Assembly: GCA_035527835.1 (NCBI GenBank)
Contig: DATKZS010000233.1
Span: 1 to 13,219 of the forward strand
From: DATKZS01 sp035527835 [NCBI: bacterium]
GTDB taxonomy: Bacteria > RBG-13-61-14
DNA length: 13,219 nucleotides
Direction of reading: 5' to 3'
In this document: positions 6,050 to 12,367 of the stretch, one piece after another
How the letters are laid out: every line of letters begins with the position of its first letter
How positions within the stretch are numbered: position 1 is the first letter of the stretch
Notes under the pieces: generated by a model
The model's input: only the letters and a program-made list of their open reading frames with translations
Told to the model about the DNA's origin: nothing
The model's database searches: none
Made by a program: the position numbers and the translations under genes

Positions 6050-6942
6050 CCCGTCACCGGGTTGATCAGGTACTCGTCAATCCCCACGCCCTTCTCACCC
6101 GTGTCCAGGTCCTCGTAGTCCGAGAAGTTTTCGTGGATGACCACGCCGTCGCCTTTCTCCTTCATGGGGAGATAAAGGGACGAGAATTTCCGGGAGCGCA
6201 GCCGCCAGACCTTGCCGTTCTGGTCCGTGCCCGCGTACACCGACGACACCGGCGCCTTGTTCTCGAATTTGGTGTCCTCGATGTTCATCCGCACCACGCG
6301 GGTGTTGCCGGAGGCGTTCGAGATGAAGCCGGAGCCGATAAAGGCCTGGCCGATCACGGCGCGATAAAGATTTATGGTCTTGTCGGCGAACTGCACCGCC
6401 ACCCAGTTCCACGCCGTGACCTTGCTCTCGTTCCGGTAGCCCCACGAGTGGTCGCGGTGGCCGAAGCAATCAATCTCCCTGGTCTTGCCGTCCTTCTCGA
6501 TCACGCCCCTCGCGAACAGCGCCTGCTCGTAGTGCTCCATGGCCGCGCGCCCGCTCTTGCCCGGCTTTTGCGACTTGCCCATGGCATAGTCGAACACGCC
6601 GAAGCGCGCCTCGTAATTCAGCTCCACCCGGTGGCGCGGGCCGTTAAAGGTGAGCCGGAACTTCTGGAACGGCTCGATGAACTCGGCCTTGAGCTTGCCG
6701 TCGGTGAGCTCGCGGAAGCCGTCGTCAATCGGCACCAGGTTCGAGTACATCAGCACCTCGCCGTCCACCACGTGGAACGCCGAGAACCGCGCCCGGCTCT
6801 TGTGACGCTCGATCGAAAAATGGTTCACGCCCCACGCCCCGTTCTTCTTATCTATAAAATTAAAATACCAGTTCTCCTTCCACGGCGAGTCCAGCGGCCG
6901 AGGATACTCGTGCACGGATTCGTCTTTGGGTTCCAGGCTCAT
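6040..6942 (-). CDS. DUF7065/DUF7064 (AttH/CrtC lipocalin-like) protein
   Basis: 300 residues with no signal peptide. The N-terminal half (SPWKENWYFNFIDKKNG and following) matches the DUF7065 opening and the second half carries GHRDHSWGYRN (161-171), the hallmark of DUF7064 and of the AttH/hydroxyneurosporene-hydratase-like double lipocalin fold. Carotenoid 1,2-hydratase CrtC is the best-known distant relative; no carotenoid genes are nearby, so that reaction is not claimed. Family members often sit beside lipid or steroid metabolism genes, which fits the SRPBCC, hotdog and APH genes here. The start at 6942 is chosen because AAGGAGG (6948-6954) lies 5 nt upstream; an ATG at 6966 would add eight residues without a ribosome-binding site. 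The stop codon TGA lies within a heptamer unit. Confidence 0.75.
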   Translation of the reverse strand: MSLEPKDESVHEYPRPLDSPWKENWYFNFIDKKNGAWGVNHFSIERHKSRARFSAFHVVDGEVLMYSNLVPIDDGFRELTDGKLKAEFIEPFQKFRLTFNGPRHRVELNYEARFGVFDYAMGKSQKPGKSGRAAMEHYEQALFARGVIEKDGKTREIDCFGHRDHSWGYRNESKVTAWNWVAVQFADKTINLYRAVIGQAFIGSGFISNASGNTRVVRMNIEDTKFENKAPVSSVYAGTDQNGKVWRLRSRKFSSLYLPMKEKGDGVVIHENFSDYEDLDTGEKGVGIDEYLINPVTGKA

Positions 6943-7025
6943 TAGTCCCTCCTTTTTATCCTTCATGGACCTATGTCAATGCCGCAAATCTGGCGCCGCC
7001 ACACTTGCGTTTTCCATCAAGCTCG

Positions 7026-7232
7026 CTATTTCAATTGCTCAATGAACTCTTCTCGGGTAAGGCCGGTCTGTTTAATTATGTGCATCAATGTGCCTTTCTT
7101 GATCGAGGAGTGTTGGGGGACGCTGACGGTGGCTTGAGTCTCGGGATGAAAATAGATCATGTGGCTGCCTTTTTGGCGGTCGAAAATAAAACCGCATTTA
7201 TCCAGTGCCCTGGCCACGTCCCGCCAGGACAC
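7026..7232 (-). CDS. hicA: HicA-family toxin (mRNA interferase)
   Basis: 68 residues, full length for HicA. The dsRBD-like fold signature is visible: W-R-D-V-A-R-A-L near the start, GFIFDRQKGSHMIYF with the catalytic G22-S23-H24, then VPQHSSIKKGTLMHIIKQTGL and EEFIEQL. HicA toxins cut mRNA and are held inactive by HicB. The start is taken as GTG 7232, 14 nt after the hicB stop, so the pair is probably translationally coupled. HicA proteins often begin with KLP-V/P-S; the codons just before the GTG read CTG-CCG-GCG, so an initiation slightly upstream is possible but would need a CTG start. The order antitoxin first, toxin second is the less common arrangement. Stop TAG at 7026-7028. Confidence 0.88.
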   Translation of the reverse strand: MSWRDVARALDKCGFIFDRQKGSHMIYFHPETQATVSVPQHSSIKKGTLMHIIKQTGLTREEFIEQLK

Positions 7233-7246
7233 CGCCGGCAGTTAGC

Positions 7247-7450
7247 TCACACCGCGACCTCATACTCTTCAACCGGGGGCAGGGAAACGCCCCGCGCGGC
7301 AACGCTCTCCAGGTAAACCTCGATGGCCTCCTTGATGTTGGCCAGGGCTTCTTCAATGGTTTCACCCTCGGACACGCACCCGGGCAGGACCGGGACATAA
7401 ACCGTATAGCCGCCTTCCTCCTGCGGTTCCAGAATCGCCTTGTATTTCAT
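7247..7450 (-). CDS. hicB: HicB-family antitoxin, short form
   Basis: 67 residues. The partial RNase H-like HicB fold is seen as YKAILEPQEEGGYTVYVPVLPGCVSEG, followed by TIEEALANIKEAIEVYLES. ATG 7450 has GGAGG (7458-7462) at good distance; the longer open frame reaching 7609 has no such site and includes repeat-like sequence, so it is rejected. Full-length HicB proteins usually carry a C-terminal HTH or ribbon-helix-helix domain that represses the operon; here the protein stops after ...PPVEEYEVAV, so DNA binding is not encoded in this chain. It neutralises HicA. Promoter with overlapping palindromes lies upstream. Confidence 0.88.
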   Translation of the reverse strand: MKYKAILEPQEEGGYTVYVPVLPGCVSEGETIEEALANIKEAIEVYLESVAARGVSLPPVEEYEVAV

Positions 7451-7475
7451 GAGCGGACCTCCAATTCTCCTATTC

Positions 7476-7504
7476 AAGATAGCTATCAGCTTTGACCAAG
7501 TCAA
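7476..7504 (-). promoter_or_regulatory. hicBA promoter
   Basis: Minus-strand -35 TTGACT (7499-7504) and -10 TATCTT (7476-7481) with an optimal 17-bp spacer. The predicted start, near 7469, leaves an 18-nt leader containing the GGAGG site of hicB. Confidence 0.6.
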
Positions 7505-7505
7505 A
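7478..7505. promoter_or_regulatory. Two palindromes over the hicBA promoter (operator candidates)
   Basis: GATAGCTATC (7478-7487) is a perfect 10-bp palindrome across the -10 region. TTTGACCAAGTCAAA (7491-7505) has perfect 6-bp arms around CAA and covers the -35 box. Such sites are typical of toxin-antitoxin autoregulation; the short HicB lacks a visible DNA-binding domain, so the binding protein is uncertain. Confidence 0.55.
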
Positions 7506-7604
7506 CACCCCGAATCTTCCTCAAATACGCGGCAACGCGCTTTAGAGTGCGAAGTCTTGCTACGCGTTAGCGAGCCGGGCGCACTCCTTAGCCTGCGTCC
7601 CCCT

Positions 7605-7639
7605 CGCACTCCGCCCTTCGCCCTCCGCTCTACGCCCTA
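7605..7639. repeat. Heptamer tandem array, CGCCCTN type
   Basis: Five units, CGCACTC, CGCCCTT, CGCCCTC, CGCTCTA and CGCCCTA, in strict 7-nt period. The last unit contains the stop codon (7637-7639, CTA on this strand) of the minus-strand helical protein gene. The rest of the interval 7506-7604 shows no gene and no clear terminator. Confidence 0.75.
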
Positions 7640-8140
7640 CTTCTTCCCCCTCTCCGGGCGTTTGGAGCGGGAGATTTTTTCGAGCATGGGCGGTTTCATG
7701 AGGCCGAGGTCGCGGGTGGTGATTTTGAGGAGATATTCGCGGATTTTTTTATCGAGCGCGGCCGCGCCGGCCTGGCCGAGCTTGTCCTTGCGGGCGTGGA
7801 AATGGTCGAGCGTGGCGCACACCATCTCCTCGGTCTTGAACTTGAGGGGGAGCGCGGGGGCGGCGGATTCGAGCTCGGAGAAGAATGCGCTGAGCTCGGC
7901 GGGCGTCTCGATCCCGGCGCTCTCCATGGCGCTAAGCAGCGTCTTCATGATCTCGCGTCCGTCCTTGATGTCCTGGCCGATGATGCCGGGCTTGTACTCG
8001 ATCTTGGCGGAGAGCTGGTTTATGAGGTCCACCACCGCGTACAACTGGCCGCGCACCTGGTCGGACTCGATCTCCGGGGCGACCACCTTTTCCAGCGTCT
8101 GCATCAGCCTTCTCAAATATGCGTCAGTGCTCATCCACAT
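7637..8140 (-). CDS. Small helical protein of unknown function, APH partner
   Basis: 167 residues, predicted mostly alpha-helical, charged, with no signal or membrane segment. The start ATG 8140 is chosen because GAGGGAG (8147-8153) lies 6 nt upstream; a TTG at 8161 overlaps that site and is unlikely. The opening AYLRRLMQTLEKVVAPEIESDQ and the following VRGQLYAVVDLINQL resemble the small helical proteins (DUF6285-like) that accompany APH/ACAD10-type phosphotransferases in other genomes, and the APH gene is indeed the next gene upstream on the same strand (138-nt gap holding a hairpin repeat). The C-terminus is basic (SRSKRPERGKK). I do not recognise a catalytic motif; function is unknown. Confidence 0.65.
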   Translation of the reverse strand: MWMSTDAYLRRLMQTLEKVVAPEIESDQVRGQLYAVVDLINQLSAKIEYKPGIIGQDIKDGREIMKTLLSAMESAGIETPAELSAFFSELESAAPALPLKFKTEEMVCATLDHFHARKDKLGQAGAAALDKKIREYLLKITTRDLGLMKPPMLEKISRSKRPERGKK

Positions 8141-8171
8141 GGCTTTCTCCCTCAAATTCAAGAAAAGAGTT

Positions 8172-8262
8172 ATTGACAGGATTAACAGGATTTACAGGAT
8201 AATCCGGACCAGATATTTTTTTCTTTTCATTCATCCTGAAAATCCTGTTCATCCTTGTCAAT
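8172..8262. repeat. 9-nt unit repeat forming a long hairpin, copy 1
   Basis: Units ATTGACAGG, ATTAACAGG, ATTTACAGG (8172-8198) in 9-nt period face units ATCCTGAAA, ATCCTGTTC, ATCCTTGTC (8233-8259). The arms are imperfect reverse complements over about 28 bases and can fold with a loop of about 32 nt. It lies between the APH gene and its downstream partner. A second copy is at 12141-12226. Confidence 0.9.
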
Positions 8263-8277
8263 ATTTTCTTTCCTATT

Positions 8278-9324
8278 TCACCGGTCCAGGTACTTGCTCA
8301 GCGCCCGGATCAGGTTGTGATACTGGATGTAGAGCGTGATGCCGAAGACGCCGGTTTTGAGGTCCGTCGTGGGCTTTGACCGGAAGGCATTGGCGGCGTT
8401 GCCGGCGATGCCCACGGCCTTGAAGTTGATGAGGATGTGGTAGAACTTGAGGCGCTCCTTGTCAATCTTGATGCCGGTGGCGTCCTGGTAGCGCTCGTAG
8501 AATTCCTCCCGCGGCATGAGGTGGCTGATCCAGAGGTGGGGCCGGGGCGAGCGCCAGGCGGTGCCGATGATGTAGGACACGTCGTCCATGGGGTCGCCGA
8601 GGTGGACCATCTCCCAGTCGAGCACGGCCTTGATGCGGCCGTCCTGGTGCACGTAATTTCCGGTGCGGTAATCGCCGTGGACCACCACCACGTGGTCGTT
8701 GTCGGGCAGGTTGTCGCGGAGCCAATGCGCGGCGTAATTGACCACGGGTTTTTTGAGGAAGCCCGCTTTGGCAATCACCTCTTCCCATCGCTCGACCTGC
8801 TGGCGCGCCGAGCCCTGGCCGGGCCCGGGGTCGCCCAGGAAATCGAGCCCGAGCGCGCGCCAGTCGGCCTTGTGGATGGCCGCGATGTTGGCGATGAAGT
8901 CCGCGGCCAGGCCCTTGCGCTCCCGCTCGTCCGGGATGAGCTGCCACTCGGGGTCAAAGCTCATCTTCCAGAAATGCACGCCGCCCTTGACCTTTTCCAT
9001 GGCGTAGAACGGGCGCTCGAACACGGCGGGGTCGGGCTCGTACCAATAGGTCTCGGGCACGGCCACGCCCGCCTTTTTGATGGCCGTGATCACGCGGTAC
9101 TCGATGGACACGTCGTAAGGATCGAGCAGGCCCGCCACCGGCTCGCGGCGCAGGATCACCTCGTGCTCGACGCGGCGGCCGTCCTTCAGATATGACAGGT
9201 CAAGGCTGAAAGTCTCCATGGACCAGCCTTCCAGGTTCTGCCACACGCTCCGGATTTCCAGGTCTTCGGCCTTGAGCCTGGCGGCCAGGTATTTTCCAAA
9301 TTCAGGACTGTCCAGTTCAGGCAT
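8278..9324 (-). CDS. APH/ACAD10-like phosphotransferase family protein
   Basis: 348 residues, the usual size. The kinase-like fold is shown by GWSMETFSLDLSY near the start (loop over the nucleotide), HEVILRR (strand with the ATP-facing basic residues), HGDYRTGN (216-223; catalytic D218 and N223) and LDWEMVHLGDP (235-245; metal-binding D236). This is the branch that also forms the N-terminal domain of human ACAD10/ACAD11, where it phosphorylates hydroxy-acyl-CoA groups; antibiotic phosphorylation is not implied. No acyl-CoA dehydrogenase is in the window, but the hotdog gene fits acyl-CoA metabolism. ATG 9324 follows GGGAG with a 10-nt spacer. A GATAAC-type dyad lies 39-54 nt upstream. It probably heads an operon with the helical protein gene. 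Confidence 0.85.
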   Translation of the reverse strand: MPELDSPEFGKYLAARLKAEDLEIRSVWQNLEGWSMETFSLDLSYLKDGRRVEHEVILRREPVAGLLDPYDVSIEYRVITAIKKAGVAVPETYWYEPDPAVFERPFYAMEKVKGGVHFWKMSFDPEWQLIPDERERKGLAADFIANIAAIHKADWRALGLDFLGDPGPGQGSARQQVERWEEVIAKAGFLKKPVVNYAAHWLRDNLPDNDHVVVVHGDYRTGNYVHQDGRIKAVLDWEMVHLGDPMDDVSYIIGTAWRSPRPHLWISHLMPREEFYERYQDATGIKIDKERLKFYHILINFKAVGIAGNAANAFRSKPTTDLKTGVFGITLYIQYHNLIRALSKYLDR

Positions 9325-9362
9325 TGCGCCGGGGACTCCCTTTCCGCCCGTGCAGGCGGTCC

Positions 9363-9378
9363 GATAACGGACGTTATC
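9363..9378. promoter_or_regulatory. GATAAC-N4-GTTATC dyad upstream of the APH gene
   Basis: GATAACGGACGTTATC has perfect 7-bp arms (GATAACG/CGTTATC) around GA. It overlaps a second palindrome, GTCCG-ATAA-CGGAC (9359-9372), so the two hairpins exclude each other. Same form as the dyad at 5419-5434, which points to one shared regulator, probably a TetR/GntR-type repressor of lipid genes; this last step is inference. Confidence 0.5.
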
Positions 9379-9463
9379 TTACGCTGCGCTGGGTTGTAAC
9401 ATATCCGCGAGAGGGAGGCAAGCCGAGCGGAGCGCGGGCGCCGGGGCTCATCGGACCGCCCGC

Positions 9464-9901
9464 TCAAGACATGGATTGCCGGATCATGGCTTCGATGCTC
9501 TGGAGGGGCACGGCCCCGGTCTGGCGGGAGACCTCGCGTCCGTCCTGGAACAGGATCAGGGTGGGAACTCCGCGGATGCCGAAGCGGGCGGAGAGGTCAG
9601 GGTTCTGGTCGGTGTCGAGCTTGGCCACCACCACGCCGCCGGCGTTGTTTTGCGCCACCGACTCCAGGACCGGCGCCATGCTCCGGCACGGAGCGCACCA
9701 CGGCGCCCAGAAGTCCACCAGCACCGGCAGCCCCGATTCCAAAACCACCTTGCCAAACTGGACCGCGGAGATGGACACGGGCTTGCCCAGCTCGAGCCGC
9801 GTCTTGCACTTGGCGCACACCGGCCTGCCGCCGAGCTTTTCCACGCGGGCCCGGTTCATGGCCCCGCAGGAAGGGCACGGGATATAGACGAACGGGTTCA
9901 T
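9464..9901 (-). CDS. trxC: Thioredoxin 2 (zinc-ribbon thioredoxin, TrxC type)
   Basis: 145 residues. An N-terminal zinc ribbon has C9-x2-C12 and C29-x2-C32; the thioredoxin domain (about 42-145) has the active site WCAPC (C69, C72) and the cis-Pro motif GVPTL. It reduces protein disulfides in the cytoplasm. E. coli TrxC (139 residues) has the same layout with WCGPC; the Ala variant occurs in this clade and can shift redox potential. ATG 9901 has AAGGGAG (9908-9914) 6 nt upstream; a longer frame to 10069 has no ribosome-binding site and would cross the promoter. It diverges from the Ser/Thr kinase gene, with back-to-back promoters. Confidence 0.9.
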   Translation of the reverse strand: MNPFVYIPCPSCGAMNRARVEKLGGRPVCAKCKTRLELGKPVSISAVQFGKVVLESGLPVLVDFWAPWCAPCRSMAPVLESVAQNNAGGVVVAKLDTDQNPDLSARFGIRGVPTLILFQDGREVSRQTGAVPLQSIEAMIRQSMS

Positions 9902-9920
9902 GGCTCTCTCCCTTGAAGAA

Positions 9921-9948
9921 AATATAAGCCCGCTCCGAAAACTTGCAA
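9921..9948 (-). promoter_or_regulatory. trxC promoter
   Basis: Minus-strand -35 TTGCAA (9943-9948) and -10 TATATT (9921-9926), 16-bp spacer. The predicted start falls right before the AAGGGAG site, so the leader is only about 13 nt. Confidence 0.5.
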
Positions 9949-9952
9949 GGGG

Positions 9953-9982
9953 TTGAATCGCGGCCCGTCCGTGTCGTATTAT
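9953..9982 (+). promoter_or_regulatory. Promoter of the kinase-FHA operon
   Basis: Plus-strand -35 TTGAAT (9953-9958) and -10 TATTAT (9977-9982), 18-bp spacer. Only 4 bp separate its -35 box from that of the divergent trxC promoter. The leader would be about 60 nt and includes the hairpin at 10009-10035. Confidence 0.5.
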
Positions 9983-10008
9983 ATAGGACCAGATTGACGA
10001 GGCTGGTT

Positions 10009-10035
10009 GCGCCCGGGATTGCTGATGCCGGGCGC
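10009..10035 (+). promoter_or_regulatory. 5'-leader hairpin ahead of the kinase start codon
   Basis: GCGCCCGG (10009-10016) and CCGGGCGC (10028-10035) pair perfectly around an 11-nt loop. The stem ends 14 nt before the ATG, and no Shine-Dalgarno is visible between them, so translation of the kinase may be weak or controlled by this structure. There is no T-run. Confidence 0.5.
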
Positions 10036-10049
10036 GATACGAATATTGC

Positions 10050-11171
10050 ATGTCCAGACGCGACTCCATAGTCTTCGGCCGCTACGAGGTGATCGGCGAG
10101 ATCGGCCGCGGGTCCATGGGCGTGGTTTACAAGGCTCGCGACCCGGCCATCGGCCGCATGGTCGCCGTCAAGTCCATTCCCGAGACCTTCGGCCTGCAGA
10201 CGGGCAAGCGGGAGGAGTTCATCAAGCGCCTGCGGCAGGAGGCCATGACCGCGGGCCGGCTCCAGCACCCGAACATCGTCACCATCTTCGACGTGGGCGA
10301 CACCGAGCTCGGGCCCTTCATCGCCATGGAGTATTTGGACGGCGTGACATTGCGCGACGTGATCACGGCGGGCAAGAAGGTGAGCATGGGCCAGCTCATC
10401 GAGATCATCGCCCAGGTGGCCGACGGCCTCGATCACGCCCACCAGAAGGCCATCATCCACCGCGACATCAAGCCGGCCAACCTCATGATCGTGGCCGACA
10501 ACCGCGTCAAGATCATGGACCTCGGCATCGCCCGCATCCCCATGAGCGAGCTGACCAAGGACGGAAAGCTGGTGGGCTCGCCTTCATACATGTCGCCCGA
10601 GCAGCTCTCCGGCAAGCAAATTGACGGCCGCTCCGACCTCTTCTCGCTGGGCGTCTGCATCTACCAGCTCATGACCGGCAAGAAGCCGTTCCCCGGCGAG
10701 AACATCAACGAGATCTGCTACAAGATCGTGCATGACGAATTCCCGCCGCCGTCCGCGCACGACCCCGGGCTCGGGCCCGAGTTCGACGACTTCATGCGCA
10801 TCGCGCTGGCCAAGGACCCGGCCGACCGCTTCCAGACCGGCGCCGAGATCGTCGAGGCCCTCAAGGTCATCGCCGAGTCCACCCACACCGGCACGGCGCC
10901 CGGCCGCGAAGCCATGCCCGAGCCGTCCATGGACGAGCTCAAAATCTCCGCCAGGAAGGACGAGTACACCGACCCCACCGCCGCCACCAGCTCCAGCCAG
11001 AGCTCCACCATTGACGACATCTTCAAGGAGCTGACACTCACCGCCCGGGTGATGGACCTCAAGAACCAGAGGATCGGCAACGAGACCAATTGGAAATGGT
11101 GGGTCCTGGCCGGAGGCGCGGCCCTGGCCATCGCCGGGATCATTATCTTCATTCTGACAAGGAGCGGGTGA
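10050..11171 (+). CDS. Tail-anchored Hanks-type Ser/Thr protein kinase
   Basis: 373 residues. The kinase domain (about 11-275) has the glycine loop GRGSMG (19-24), VAVK with K41, HRDIKPAN (137-144; catalytic D139), DLG (157-159, the bacterial variant of DFG) and SPSYMSPEQ as the P+1/APE region, so it should be active. An acidic and Ser/Thr-rich linker follows (about 278-325). One membrane segment (about 350-370) sits at the very end with only RSG after it, so the protein is tail-anchored with the kinase in the cytoplasm and no extracellular sensor such as PASTA. Input must come from a partner, plausibly the co-encoded FHA or RDD protein. The FHA gene starts one base after this stop. No clear ribosome-binding site precedes ATG 10050. 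Confidence 0.92.
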   Translation: MSRRDSIVFGRYEVIGEIGRGSMGVVYKARDPAIGRMVAVKSIPETFGLQTGKREEFIKRLRQEAMTAGRLQHPNIVTIFDVGDTELGPFIAMEYLDGVTLRDVITAGKKVSMGQLIEIIAQVADGLDHAHQKAIIHRDIKPANLMIVADNRVKIMDLGIARIPMSELTKDGKLVGSPSYMSPEQLSGKQIDGRSDLFSLGVCIYQLMTGKKPFPGENINEICYKIVHDEFPPPSAHDPGLGPEFDDFMRIALAKDPADRFQTGAEIVEALKVIAESTHTGTAPGREAMPEPSMDELKISARKDEYTDPTAATSSSQSSTIDDIFKELTLTARVMDLKNQRIGNETNWKWWVLAGGAALAIAGIIIFILTRSG

Positions 11172-11172
11172 A

Positions 11173-12081
11173 ATGAGAGTGCGCTGCCCCGGATGCATGG
11201 CGTCATTGAACGTGGACGACGAATCCTACAAGGAAAAAGTCCTTCTCCAGTGCCCCGACTGCCTCTTCGTCTTCCTGGCCCGGCCCGGAGAAGAGGAGGA
11301 TGAGGGAGACGACGCGCCCGGCGACGCCACCCTGCTCACCTCCGACGCCGTGCCCGAGTCCGACGCCCGCGAGTTCCAGTGGAACGTCCCCGGCGCGTCC
11401 CTCACCATCATCGAGGGCGACAGCCAGGGCATCCACCGAAAGCTCAAGGAACAAAAGCTGGTGATCGGAAGGAAAGGCGCGGGGCTGGTGCTGGAGGACA
11501 AGGCGGTGTCGCGCCGGCACTGCGAGATCGAGAAGCGCGGCGACGCCTGGTTCGTAAAGGACCTGGGCAGCAAGAACGGGACCCTGGTGAACGGTAAAAA
11601 GGTGTCCGAGCAGCGGCTCCATCACCTGGACGAGATCAAGGTCGGCAATGCCCGGCTCCTCTTCGCCGAGTCGGAGGCCCAGATGGAGCGCGCGCCGGAA
11701 GAAATCGCTGAATCCTCCCTTGACGTCACCAAGGTGGACGACAAGTCCAAGGAGCGCGAGCTCAAGCTGCCGCGCGGGCGCGAGTTCTTCCTCGAATACA
11801 TGACCGGCCCCAAGAAGGGCCGCAGCATCAAATTCGAGAAGGCGCGCGTCATCATCGGCCGCGGCGAGGAAGCCGACCTGGACCTGGACGACAAGGGCGT
11901 GTCCAGAAAGCACGTCATGATCGAGATCCACTCCCGCGAGCAGATTTACATCTCCGACCTGGCCTCCCAGAACGGGACCTGGCTCAACGGCATGCGCATT
12001 AGAATGACCAAGCTGATCCACGGCGACAAGATCCGCATGGGAAACACCGTCCTCAAATTCATCGCCCAGGACCTGCTCTGA
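11173..12081 (+). CDS. Zinc-ribbon protein with two FHA domains
   Basis: 302 residues. An N-terminal MJ0042-type zinc ribbon has C5-x2-C8 and C27-x2-C30. An acidic linker (about 38-70) contains Thr53 and Thr56. FHA1 (about 77-165) has GR (99-100), SRRH (113-116) and KNGT with N135; FHA2 (about 206-300) has GR (229-230), SRKH (244-247) and QNGT with N267. These are the phosphothreonine-binding residues and both domains look competent. No membrane segment. AAGGAG (11159-11164) lies 8 nt before the ATG and overlaps the kinase's last codons, so the two are co-translated as one operon. Likely role: reader or substrate of the upstream kinase, with the acidic Thr segment as possible phospho-acceptor in the manner of GarA/OdhI. 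The last point is inference. Confidence 0.9.
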   Translation: MRVRCPGCMASLNVDDESYKEKVLLQCPDCLFVFLARPGEEEDEGDDAPGDATLLTSDAVPESDAREFQWNVPGASLTIIEGDSQGIHRKLKEQKLVIGRKGAGLVLEDKAVSRRHCEIEKRGDAWFVKDLGSKNGTLVNGKKVSEQRLHHLDEIKVGNARLLFAESEAQMERAPEEIAESSLDVTKVDDKSKERELKLPRGREFFLEYMTGPKKGRSIKFEKARVIIGRGEEADLDLDDKGVSRKHVMIEIHSREQIYISDLASQNGTWLNGMRIRMTKLIHGDKIRMGNTVLKFIAQDLL

Positions 12082-12140
12082 ACGACGGGCGTTACCTTTC
12101 CAGAAGCGGCGGACGACGGGAATGTAAGCTCGGAAATTTT

Positions 12141-12226
12141 CTTGACGGGATTAACAGGATTTACAGGATAATAAAATCCGGGATCAATGGCCTCGCGAAT
12201 CCTGTAACTCCTGTTAATCCCGTTAA
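12141..12226. repeat. 9-nt unit repeat forming a long hairpin, copy 2
   Basis: Units CTTGACGGG, ATTAACAGG, ATTTACAGG (12141-12167) face ATCCTGTAA, CTCCTGTTA, ATCCCGTTA (12199-12225). The 28-base arms match at 26 positions. It lies 60 nt after the FHA gene and may end or protect that transcript. The remaining sequence to 12367 holds a short GC-rich dyad (CCCGCG/CGCGGG near 12255-12270) and no convincing promoter. Confidence 0.9.
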
Positions 12227-12367
12227 AAATGTCTTGATGCTTTGATGATACTGCCCCGCGGCGGCGCGGGAAAAAGCTCCCGGCCGGCCGTTTAGAAAAT
12301 GAATGCTGCAAGATATTTCATGTGATTGACGTCGCCTGATTCTGATGCCCCGGAAAAGGAGCGCGGC

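Noticed and set aside
6955-6979. Perfect TTGACA -35 box (6974-6979, minus strand) upstream of the DUF7064 gene
   Set aside because: The only -10-like sequence (TAAAAA) is at a 15-bp spacing and would start transcription inside the ribosome-binding site, so no promoter is called.
7005-7316. Plus-strand open frame opposite hicA and hicB
   Set aside because: The hicA and hicB frames carry complete family motifs, start sites and a promoter; the opposite frame has none of these.
8278-9324. Aminoglycoside resistance phosphotransferase
   Set aside because: The motifs fit the ACAD10-like branch of the fold, and the neighbours are lipid-type genes; nothing indicates antibiotic resistance.
12255-12270. 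GC-rich dyad CCCGCG-GCGG-CGCGGG as terminator
   Set aside because: It is followed by A residues on the plus strand and has no T-run in either direction after the stem.
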